Below, piece after piece: positions 1 to 5,752 of a DNA stretch of 5,754 nucleotides. This DNA is from Thermoplasmata archaeon (GTDB lineage Archaea > Thermoplasmatota > Thermoplasmata > Thermoplasmatales > Thermoplasmataceae). A program made the translations under genes and the position numbers. The DNA lies in contig JAKAYH010000170.1 of the NCBI GenBank assembly GCA_021826835.1, positions 1-5,754 on the forward strand, written 5' to 3'. Position 1 is the first letter of the stretch, and the number at the start of each line of letters is the position of its first letter. Under the pieces are notes generated by a model that saw only the letters and a program-made list of their open reading frames with translations, had not been told where the DNA came from and made no database searches.

Positions 1-1
1 T

Positions 2-355
2 GTCATTCCCAACTACCTATCTACTTACGGAATACCGGAACTTCTTAAAGAAATTGGTGAAACTTATAGTATAAATAAACATTCATTGGGCATTATAATC
101 TCTAAGTACTCTTCAAATAATAATACTCATAAAAAATATGTTAGCAATTTAGAAGTGTGGACTAGAACTAAAAATTACCCTGAGGTTTTGCATCCATTTA
201 TAAAAAATTCTGCCATTTTAGAAAGAGAAGTTGAAATAAGGAGAGATTCAAATTGGATAAATGGTCCAACAAGTGGACAACTTTTAGGATATGGTGATAT
301 AAGGGAAGAAATACAGGAATTAACAGGTGTTATACTTGAGCGAGCAGGAAAATAA
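2..355 (+). CDS. parA: ParA-family partition ATPase, C-terminal fragment (5' truncated by window)
   Basis: The frame is open from base 2 and codes 117 residues before TAA. The TTG at 86 lies inside it and is not a credible start, because the upstream residues fit the family. The fragment reads like the last third of a ParA/Soj/MinD-type P-loop ATPase: a VIPNYLSTYGIPELLKEI stretch (residues 1-18) like the family's 'P...s..G...l...i' helix, a hydrophobic strand GIIISKY (30-36), then YPEVLHPFIKNSAILEREVE (59-78), which matches the 'F.t.Ir.s..l.eA...' region of ParA proteins. The Walker A and B motifs would lie upstream, outside the window. ParA ATPases segregate plasmids or chromosomes by binding DNA non-specifically and being stimulated by a centromere-binding partner. 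The following gene overlaps it by about 20 nt and is the natural partner candidate. The family call is from remembered family patterns; an orphan ParA-like ATPase of another role is possible. Confidence 0.72.
   Translation, partial: VIPNYLSTYGIPELLKEIGETYSINKHSLGIIISKYSSNNNTHKKYVSNLEVWTRTKNYPEVLHPFIKNSAILEREVEIRRDSNWINGPTSGQLLGYGDIREEIQELTGVILERAGK
325..329 (+). promoter_or_regulatory. Shine-Dalgarno site for the small downstream gene
   Basis: AGGTG lies 6 nt before the TTG at 336, inside the parA coding region. It fits an archaeal GGTG-type ribosome binding site and favours TTG 336 over the GTG at 327, which is itself part of this motif. Confidence 0.5.
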
Positions 356-761
356 AGCCAAAGGAAAAAAATCAACAAACATTAGTGTTCAAAAACTTGA
401 GGGTATAAAGAGAAGACTTGAGGAAGTTTCATTGGACCTTTCCATACTAATAGATGAGCTCTCTTCGACTCATATAAAAGATGATGATAACACCTACAAA
501 AAGAAAAGGAGTGTAAAAGGTACTAACCCAGAAATTCCTCCAAAAATAACAGAAATTCTTTCAAAATTTGAAGAACTCGAAAGGGAAAAATTTAAAGAAT
601 ATCTTCTAGGTTTTGAGTTAGTAACAATTAAGAAAATAATATCTGATAATGGTTATGGTCTTCCAAAAGTAACAAGCAAATGGAAAGACAAAGAAAAATT
701 AGTTGTTTATTTAATAAATGAATTAGAGAAAATGTCCAAAAAAGGGAACAGTTTAAGGTGA
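336..761 (+). CDS. Small basic protein with coiled coil and SAP-like C-terminus, probable ParA partner
   Basis: This gene codes 141 residues from TTG 336, chosen because AGGTG sits 6 nt upstream; GTG 327 would add three residues. It overlaps the end of parA by 20 nt, so translation is probably coupled. Three parts are visible: a Lys-rich start and heptad-like helix (residues 18-44, KLEGIKRRLEEVSLDLSILI), a charged linker rich in Asp and Lys (48-62), and a helical C-terminal domain (about 68-134). That domain contains LVTIKKIISDNGYGLP followed by a short loop and KDKEKLVVYLINEL. This helix-loop-helix layout resembles SAP/HeH-type DNA-binding modules ('L..i...nglp..gkKeeLi..i...'). Position after parA and the putative DNA-binding end suggest a centromere-binding adaptor in place of a classical ParB. 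No signal peptide or membrane segment is seen. That it is a gene is fairly sure; the function is inference. Confidence 0.68.
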   Translation: MSEQENKAKGKKSTNISVQKLEGIKRRLEEVSLDLSILIDELSSTHIKDDDNTYKKKRSVKGTNPEIPPKITEILSKFEELEREKFKEYLLGFELVTIKKIISDNGYGLPKVTSKWKDKEKLVVYLINELEKMSKKGNSLR

Positions 762-784
762 ACAGCTCACACTATGAGGAATAG

Positions 785-797
785 CGAAAGTTTTATT
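785..797 (+). promoter_or_regulatory. Putative archaeal BRE/TATA promoter of the modification cassette
   Basis: CGAAA (785-789, BRE-like) is followed by GTTTTATT (790-797, TATA-like). The TATA centre is about 25 nt before the GTG at 819, the usual distance from an archaeal TATA box to the transcription start. With no Shine-Dalgarno site before 819, this suggests a leaderless transcript starting at or next to the start codon. It lies in the 57-nt gap after the parA operon, so the cassette probably has its own transcription unit. Confidence 0.45.
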
Positions 798-818
798 GTC
801 ATTATGTATTAGCCATAC

Positions 819-2330
819 GTGAAGGATTTCTATCCAGTACTGCATCTAATGACAGGTCCACCTCCATTAGATAGAAATGGAGGCATATGGAAGAAAATCA
901 AAGCTGATTTATCAAAAACTGTTAAAAAACCTAACATAATGGTTCAAGCTTTTCACTTCACTACATATGGACTTTCAAATGAGGCATGGCGAAATTGGAT
1001 GGGTAAATCTCGTCTTTCATTATCTTATGGGACGGATAGCTTCTTTAAAAAAGGATCAATCTTTGTTGACAGTGGGGGGTATCAGTTTCTTCAAGGGGAT
1101 AAGGTTGACCTTTCGAAGTGGGGGATAGAAGTAAGCCAGGAAGGTATATACAAACTTCAAAGTAAATATGGTGCGAATAAGATATGCAATTTAGATATAC
1201 CTATATCTCCATATGATAGCCGAGAAGATTTTCTGGAAAAGGTAGATTTGAATTTAAATAATATTAAGAGTCTTCTAGATATTTCCAAGGAAAGCACAAA
1301 GGAAATCTATCTCGTGATTCACGGAAGAAATAGGGAAGAAATTGAATATTTCTATAATAAATTGAAATATGAAGTTGATATTTCTGACGAGAGAATTAAC
1401 TTTGCCTTGGGGAGCCAAGTCCCCTTAACAAATCAACGAAATTTGGTTATAGATAATGCTAACTTTACCATAACTTTAATTAAGAATGACTTTGGAAACG
1501 AAAGGTCTGTTCATTTCTTTGGGATAGGATCTAATGTTGTAAGGCATGTTGAGGATCGTATAAGATATTCTTATGATAATTCTACATACGTTAGAGCAGC
1601 AATGTATCACAAATGGTATAATAAGAATATAAATTCATACCAATCGTTTAATCCAAAGGCATTAAATGGGTGTAGTTGTTACGCGTGCAAGAAACTCAAA
1701 GAAATAGGGGCAAACGAGATAATTAAGATCTTTTTGAATAAAGGAGAGGAACTTGAATACACAAAATCAGATATCATGGCTTACATAGCTCTTCATAATA
1801 TTTATCAGGAAAAGAATAGAATTAAAGCAGTAGATTATTCTCCAACTTCCATAGGTGGTATATCATTTTCAAGCCGAAAACAAATAAAGAAAGAGTATAC
1901 ATTTCCATTATCAAAATTTCAATCTAGAGGGACCATCCTTCTTATGTTGGAGTGTTCTTCAAAAAAACCTTATTCTCAGAGCAATAGTCATAAAAAAATT
2001 AAAAGTGAGATCCGAAAAAATTATGGCATTGAAGAAAAACTGGATTTTGATGTTATTACCATGAGTGGATTATTTGGACCAGTACATTGGAAGGACGAAA
2101 TGAGACCTGAAATCTTGTCTTATGATTTTAGACTTACAAATATGACTTCACAAAAACATATTTATAATTTAAGAATGCGAACTTTAACAGTGATGGAAGT
2201 TATTAGGAAAAAATATGAACATAGTTATGCTTTGATGAATGGGTTATATTATAAAACATTTGCACCAATACTTGAGGAATTTGATACTGATGTAGGGAAG
2301 AAATTATCAGAACTGGAATTCAAGAAATGA
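819..2330 (+). CDS. dpdA: DpdA-like transglycosylase fused to an ArcS-type archaeosine synthase core domain
   Basis: A 503-residue protein that probably exchanges guanine for a 7-deazaguanine base and may modify it further. The first ~330 residues follow the tRNA-guanine transglycosylase (TGT) pattern: VDSGGYQF (83-90, catalytic-pocket Asp84), NLDIPISP (124-131, Asp126), FALGS (195-199), FFGIGS (233-238), SYDNSTYVRAA (251-261, where Asp253 aligns with the nucleophile of archaeal TGT), and a zinc site Cys285-x-Cys287-x2-Cys290 with His326 in the 'LHN' motif. The C-terminal domain (about 365-503) has Cys379-x3-KPY(383-385)-x2-Ser388-x2-His391, the archaeosine synthase ArcS signature except that Glu378 replaces its leading Pro. 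No PUA domain is seen. Known: DpdA puts preQ0 into DNA with ParB-like DpdB; ArcS acts on preQ0 in tRNA. Inferred: DNA is the substrate, from the ParB-like neighbour. The GTG start is the first possible one (in-frame TAG at 810); ATG 849 is an alternative but shortens the N-terminus. A tRNA-acting TGT paralogue is the main alternative. Confidence 0.82.
   Translation: MKDFYPVLHLMTGPPPLDRNGGIWKKIKADLSKTVKKPNIMVQAFHFTTYGLSNEAWRNWMGKSRLSLSYGTDSFFKKGSIFVDSGGYQFLQGDKVDLSKWGIEVSQEGIYKLQSKYGANKICNLDIPISPYDSREDFLEKVDLNLNNIKSLLDISKESTKEIYLVIHGRNREEIEYFYNKLKYEVDISDERINFALGSQVPLTNQRNLVIDNANFTITLIKNDFGNERSVHFFGIGSNVVRHVEDRIRYSYDNSTYVRAAMYHKWYNKNINSYQSFNPKALNGCSCYACKKLKEIGANEIIKIFLNKGEELEYTKSDIMAYIALHNIYQEKNRIKAVDYSPTSIGGISFSSRKQIKKEYTFPLSKFQSRGTILLMLECSSKKPYSQSNSHKKIKSEIRKNYGIEEKLDFDVITMSGLFGPVHWKDEMRPEILSYDFRLTNMTSQKHIYNLRMRTLTVMEVIRKKYEHSYALMNGLYYKTFAPILEEFDTDVGKKLSELEFKK
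1950..1991 (+). other. ArcS core signature within the DpdA-like gene
   Basis: Residues 378-391 of the DpdA-like protein read E-C-x3-KPY-x2-S-x2-H. The archaeosine synthase signature is PC-x3-KPY-x2-S-x2-H, so every position except the first is kept. In Thermococcus, ArcS attaches lysine to preQ0 in tRNA and a radical-SAM partner (RaSEA) then releases archaeosine. The conserved residues suggest a working domain here, not a relic. Confidence 0.75.
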
Positions 2331-2343
2331 TGCTTTTGTGTGA

Positions 2344-3804
2344 ATGTATAATGAGAAGATTATTATAAGATTTCTAATTAAAGTTAAAATGGGATCGTTT
2401 AAATTAAAGAGGGTAACTGGAACTTATACATCTGCTCCGTTTGAATTAACCCGTTATATAGAAGGAAATGAAAAGATAGAGGTGGGTAACAATCCGAGGG
2501 AAATTGATTACATTATTGGCATGGTTCCATTGGATTGTGTTGATGACATTACACAGGCGGATAAGTATAATCCCAGAGCAATGCGCCCACAACATAGAGA
2601 CGAATTAATGGAGCAAATGGGTACCTATGGTCTTTTATCACCACTAGTTGCAATTCTCGAAAAGAGTGTGGGCAGCTATTCTGAACCTAAGAGCTTGTAT
2701 TTAATCGATGGAAGGCATAGATTTAATGGACTAATAGAGTTAGATCCTAAACTTAAATCTGATTTGCAGAAGAAAGAGGAAGAAGAAGAAAAGAAGAAAT
2801 ACAAGGATTATATTTCATCAAAAAAACACCTTAGAGAACCAAAACATTATTCGACAAATACAATGAAAAAATATACACCACAGAAAGAGTCTATAGGGTC
2901 CAATTCAATGGGGTCTCCAATGGTACCGATTAAAATATACCTAGAAGCTGAGCAAATAGAGTCAATAGGGATGGCAATTTTTTTAAACAGGGGTCAGAAG
3001 AAATTGAGTGGGGGTGAAAAAATTGCAAAAGTTGCAGTCGCCTTTGATTTAGCATTGGATCGCCAAAGATCGGAGAATCTTAAAAAGGAAGTGAGCGAGA
3101 TAGAAGCTTGTAATCTAATTCAAAATGTACAAGATAATGGCGATATAATTGCAAGTTGGATTGTATCCAGGGTTTCCGAAGAATCAGACTCATTTTGGTT
3201 CGATGTAGTTGGAAGATGGCAAGGCGAAAAAACTGAAGATGGCAAGAAGATCAAACCGTTAACTTCTAATAATTTTCTAACATTTGTAAGAAACTTAATC
3301 GATGATTCGCCAAAGGATGTATATAATCAAAAGCAGAGAGATCTGGAAATACAAAACTTAATTAGACTGGGAGAGATATTTTATAAGGTTTTTGATTGGC
3401 CCAATGATATACCTGATCATGAGCATAGATATACTGCAACATCAGTTCTTTGTAGATCATTTCTAATAGATGCTTTAGGACGCGTTCTCAATGACTTAAA
3501 TGGAAAAGGTTCAAAAAAGATATTAAGCGAAAACCTTGACTCTGGTAAATGGGATAATATTAGAGATCAAATATTCATAATTAATAGAGAATTCAAGTTC
3601 CAGAGTGTAAAGAGAAAAGAGTTTGAGGATTTAAAGCAAGAGTTAAACATGATAGAGGTCAATGATCCACAAAGGGAAAGTATCTTAATCAACATAGACA
3701 AACTTCGAGGAGAACTCTGGACATTAGACACTATTGTTGCAACGTTAAAGGGAAGGATAGAATCTATTTTAAAAAAGGATCAGAATGAGAGGGGAGTAAA
3801 TTGA
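2344..3804 (+). CDS. DpdB/DndB-like ParB-fold protein with DGRHR motif
   Basis: A 486-residue protein, likely the DNA-targeting or ATP-using partner of the upstream transglycosylase. Residues about 60-130 have the ParB/sulfiredoxin-fold pattern: YNPRAMRPQHRDELMEQM (75-92), GLLSPLVAI (96-104) and YLIDGRHRFNGL (119-130), where DGRHR is the ParB-like counterpart of the DGQHR motif. A Lys/Glu-rich linker (140-154) and a basic stretch follow, then FLNRGQKKLSGGEK (213-226), which resembles the 'N..qk.ls..E' motif of DndB/DGQHR proteins. The rest (230-486) is mostly helical, with a charged coiled coil at 420-478. In Salmonella, DpdB is ParB-like and needed with DpdA for preQ0 insertion into DNA; transfer to this protein is inference. 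The gene starts 13 nt after dpdA stops. ATG 2344 directly follows an in-frame TGA; ATG 2389 (residue 16) is a serious alternative, with TTATAA-like sequence about 25 nt before it. A TTGA overlap joins it to the next gene. A true plasmid ParB is less likely because it stands apart from parA. Confidence 0.74.
   Translation: MYNEKIIIRFLIKVKMGSFKLKRVTGTYTSAPFELTRYIEGNEKIEVGNNPREIDYIIGMVPLDCVDDITQADKYNPRAMRPQHRDELMEQMGTYGLLSPLVAILEKSVGSYSEPKSLYLIDGRHRFNGLIELDPKLKSDLQKKEEEEEKKKYKDYISSKKHLREPKHYSTNTMKKYTPQKESIGSNSMGSPMVPIKIYLEAEQIESIGMAIFLNRGQKKLSGGEKIAKVAVAFDLALDRQRSENLKKEVSEIEACNLIQNVQDNGDIIASWIVSRVSEESDSFWFDVVGRWQGEKTEDGKKIKPLTSNNFLTFVRNLIDDSPKDVYNQKQRDLEIQNLIRLGEIFYKVFDWPNDIPDHEHRYTATSVLCRSFLIDALGRVLNDLNGKGSKKILSENLDSGKWDNIRDQIFIINREFKFQSVKRKEFEDLKQELNMIEVNDPQRESILINIDKLRGELWTLDTIVATLKGRIESILKKDQNERGVN
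2361..2368 (+). promoter_or_regulatory. Possible TATA box for an internal leaderless start at 2389
   Basis: TATTATAA is centred about 25 nt before ATG 2389 in the ParB-like gene, and neither that ATG nor ATG 2344 has a Shine-Dalgarno site. It could give a separate leaderless transcript starting at 2389. In an AT-rich sequence such a match also arises by chance. Confidence 0.25.
3791..3796 (+). promoter_or_regulatory. Strong Shine-Dalgarno site deciding the TTG start at 3801
   Basis: GGGGAG lies 4 nt before TTG 3801, within the end of the ParB-like gene. Together with the TTGA stop/start overlap it supports translational coupling and an unusual TTG start. Confidence 0.6.
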
Positions 3805-5459
3805 TTATCAACGAATCAAAATTAAACGATGCTTTCAGTCAAATTTTTGGCCTCTCAGGAGAAATTGCGTTCAGCAAATTGCAAAACAAGGCAGAAAATG
3901 AATATTCTATTGAACACATAAAAGATGAGTTCCTTGCAGGTCTTTTGAATTCACTTCAAGGAGTAAACGATAAGATGTTCACGATTAGGACAAACTTGGT
4001 AAATAGTTTATTTTTGGAGACTGATAACATATGGAATTTATTTTCTAATAACCCAGCTGCATGTGGTATTGCTGCTACTTTACTGCAAGTATTTAATGAA
4101 ACTAATAATGAAAATCAAAATTTGAGTTATAGACAGTTGATTTCATTAGCAATACCAAGATATTTTGCCTTTTTAAACCAATTTCTTTTAAATATGCAAG
4201 GAGATTATAAATCATTGATTGAGGATTCAAATTCAGCAGAAGCAAATTTTAAGAAAGCTGTTTCTCGTCTAAAAGAAATCCTAACAAATGATAATACCAA
4301 GAGTTTATCCATGGGAATAAGTAATGTTATAGAGGGGTTAATGTATATAAGAGAAAGGAGGGTGGAAGAATATCCTATCACATTAGATCTAAACTTGGGC
4401 ATATATGGATCTTGGGATGCTATTGCTCAGTTCTCACAGGATGATTCATCTTCTTCCATTGACGATTTCGAGTTGAGAGAAAAAAAAATTGAGGCTGACC
4501 TCAAAGAAAGTATTAAATGTTTAATGAAAATAAAATCGAAGCCAGAAAGAGAATTTGTAACTGATTTAGAGGATGCTGGGAAAAGTTTTGGCCGTGGTGT
4601 GGCTGTCCTTAAGTTTTCCAAGCAGACGTCATCAGAAGATTCAATAGTAATAGACCATTTCTGGTCAAATCACAAAGGCGCGCCGTTATCAATGCTCTAT
4701 GGATTAGATTACAAGTTGCCAGATCCAGAAGAAGATGGAAAAACTCTTAATATCATTTTATTCCAAAATGGTACAATTTCAATTCAAATGGATTATGATC
4801 CCTTTATAGATTATTTTGCTGGAAGTTGGAGATATGTCGATCTTTACCACAAGGCAACCATTTTAACAAAGAAACTAAATCAAGATCGTGCATCATCAGA
4901 TGCAAATCTGGATTTATTAGCCACAATATATAGAATTGCGAGACTTTCTTATCAGCTTGGATACCACAATCATGGTGCCACTATAGAGGTTATTATTGGT
5001 GATAGCGCATTGGTATGTGAAACAGGTAAATTAGACAACAAATCAAAAAGTAAAATAGGAAATAACCTCAATGGTCCCTTTGCCATCAAATACGATCCAG
5101 ATAATTCATCAGAAGATTATTTAGTAAAGATTGGGAGATGGGTTTATCAATTGTGTACTGTCGATGGCATAACAAGACTTAATATTGATTTGAATAATGA
5201 TCTGATAATTAAAGGATATGGAAACATAATTAATGTGAAAAAGCCGGAATGCGAATTATACTGGAAAGCCTTTCTTTATAAAATTGGGGCGAGCACAAAT
5301 CAGCCTATTGGTGGAGGAAGACATTATTCAGCATATCAATGCATGATTGATGGAAGTAAAAATGGAAGTGGAAAAAATTTAAGGAATTTTGTTTTTTGCA
5401 TTTCTCAGGATGGATATATCGACGTTTATATGAAAGATGATTGGCTGAGGGCGAGATGA
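3801..5459 (+). CDS. Protein with C-terminal diadenylate-cyclase-like (DisA_N/DACN sensor) domain
   Basis: A 552-residue cytoplasmic protein with no signal peptide or clear membrane segment. Residues 1-250 are mostly helical with no family I recognise. Residues 262-345 look strand-rich (GRGVAVLKF, LNIILFQNGTISIQM, SWRYVDLYH). Residues about 367-545 follow the diadenylate cyclase fold pattern: a helix ending in LGYHNHGATIEVIIGD (387-401), WVYQLCTVDGITRL (447-460) at the DGA motif, DLIIKGYGNII (467-477), GGGRHYSAY (504-512) at the GTRHR motif, and FVFCISQDGYIDVY (530-543). DGA has become DGI (455-457) and RHR has become RHY (507-509), so it may bind a nucleotide without making c-di-AMP, like the DACN 'probable sensor' domains of conflict systems. 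TTG 3801 overlaps the ParB-like stop by 4 nt behind a strong Shine-Dalgarno, so it is co-translated with the modification genes. It shows no visible likeness to a DpdC I can recall. The fold call rests on motif recognition; role as sensor or effector is inference. Confidence 0.7.
   Translation: MIINESKLNDAFSQIFGLSGEIAFSKLQNKAENEYSIEHIKDEFLAGLLNSLQGVNDKMFTIRTNLVNSLFLETDNIWNLFSNNPAACGIAATLLQVFNETNNENQNLSYRQLISLAIPRYFAFLNQFLLNMQGDYKSLIEDSNSAEANFKKAVSRLKEILTNDNTKSLSMGISNVIEGLMYIRERRVEEYPITLDLNLGIYGSWDAIAQFSQDDSSSSIDDFELREKKIEADLKESIKCLMKIKSKPEREFVTDLEDAGKSFGRGVAVLKFSKQTSSEDSIVIDHFWSNHKGAPLSMLYGLDYKLPDPEEDGKTLNIILFQNGTISIQMDYDPFIDYFAGSWRYVDLYHKATILTKKLNQDRASSDANLDLLATIYRIARLSYQLGYHNHGATIEVIIGDSALVCETGKLDNKSKSKIGNNLNGPFAIKYDPDNSSEDYLVKIGRWVYQLCTVDGITRLNIDLNNDLIIKGYGNIINVKKPECELYWKAFLYKIGASTNQPIGGGRHYSAYQCMIDGSKNGSGKNLRNFVFCISQDGYIDVYMKDDWLRAR
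4899..5435 (+). other. DAC-like (DisA_N/DACN) domain region
   Basis: This codes residues 367-545 of the third cassette gene. Key codons are DGI at 5163-5171, in the place of the cyclase DGA motif, and RHY at 5319-5327, in the place of RHR. The 'GxRHxSAY...FVxSQDG' pattern near the end is what I know best from DAC-related sensor domains. Confidence 0.6.
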
Positions 5460-5491
5460 TTTAATTTTTATTCTTGCCTACCCTAGAGCGC

Positions 5492-5554
5492 GGTTTAATT
5501 CCTCAAATTAAATTTTTTGATGCCACCTATTTGTAAGCTGAAATGGTTTAATTC
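5492..5554 (+). repeat. 10-bp direct repeat GGTTTAATTC, two copies
   Basis: GGTTTAATTC occurs at 5492-5501 and 5545-5554, a 53-nt period. The first copy overlaps the left arm of the hairpin. It could be a protein-binding site or a remnant of insertion; chance is possible in AT-rich DNA. Confidence 0.3.
5494..5518 (+). terminator. AT-rich hairpin plus T6, likely transcription end of the cassette
   Basis: TTTAATT (5494-5500) and AATTAAA (5506-5512) form a perfect 7-bp stem with a CCTCA loop, directly followed by TTTTTT (5513-5518). It starts 35 nt after the stop of the third cassette gene. A second T-rich run (5461-5473) lies right after that stop. Archaeal termination needs mainly the T run; the stem is weak because it is all A-T. 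Confidence 0.45.
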
Positions 5555-5605
5555 TGTTATAATAAATCTGATGAATCATGCGAAATGATTAGTGATCTGA
5601 GCCCC

Positions 5606-5752
5606 CTAATTTTGGACAGATATTCTCTCTTCCAATGATACATCTTCTTTCAACCTCCTTCTCTTCTCGATCCTGTTCTTCAATATTCTCTCCTCCTTTC
5701 TTTTCCTCTCTTCCACAAATTCTTTCCTGAAATTCTCATCACCATTCCATCT
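5606..5752 (-). CDS. Possible C-terminus of a charged protein, perhaps a transposase (start outside window)
   Basis: Reading the minus strand from the window edge, 48 codons run to a TAG at 5608-5606. The peptide is rich in Lys, Arg and Glu (for example FRKEFVEERKRKEERILKNR) and ends in LEERISVQN, looking like a coiled-coil or basic tail. Arg codons are AGA, AGG and one CGC-free set in line with the other genes. A second minus-strand frame is also open for 44 codons here, because the strand is purine-rich, so the frame choice rests on the more natural spacing of hydrophobic residues. Such basic tails occur in transposases among other proteins, and the GGGGGCTCAGATCAC just beyond the stop could be part of an insertion-sequence end, but neither is proven. 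If real, it faces the cassette tail to tail. Confidence 0.38.
   Translation of the reverse strand, partial: RWNGDENFRKEFVEERKRKEERILKNRIEKRRRLKEDVSLEERISVQN

Larger units (their letters stand above)
5460..5605. other. Short intergenic region, no gene seen
   Basis: AT-rich spacer between the cassette and the possible minus-strand gene. It holds a hairpin followed by Ts, two copies of GGTTTAATTC (5492-5501 and 5545-5554), a 6-bp inverted repeat (AATCAT 5574-5579, ATGATT 5585-5590) and no open frame with coding character. Confidence 0.6.

Noticed and set aside
175..378. Minus-strand open frame of 67 codons
   Set aside because: It is a shadow of parA and the following gene, which have clear family patterns or coupling on the plus strand.
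819..2330. Reading this gene as an ordinary archaeal tRNA TGT or ordinary ArcS
   Set aside because: No PUA domain is seen, TGT catalytic residues and ArcS signature are both present, and the neighbours are not tRNA modification genes.
2344..3804. Reading this gene as the plasmid ParB that pairs with the ParA upstream
   Set aside because: It is separated from parA by two genes and a putative promoter, is longer than usual for ParB, has an NRGQKKLS motif of the DndB/DpdB kind and lies directly after the DpdA-like gene. It cannot be fully excluded.
4205..4621. Two minus-strand open frames of about 65 codons
   Set aside because: They lie wholly within the third cassette gene and give Ser/Leu/Phe-rich translations typical of antisense frames.
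5481..5505. tRNA 3' end or attachment site (GGTTTAATTCC resembles a T-arm)
   Set aside because: The invariant C of the T-loop is replaced, and no acceptor stem, CCA or rest of a tRNA is found nearby.
5568..5600. C/D box guide RNA (TGATGA at 5569-5574, CTGA at 5597-5600)
   Set aside because: The boxes are only 22 nt apart, no internal D'/C' pair fits, and such short motifs are expected by chance.
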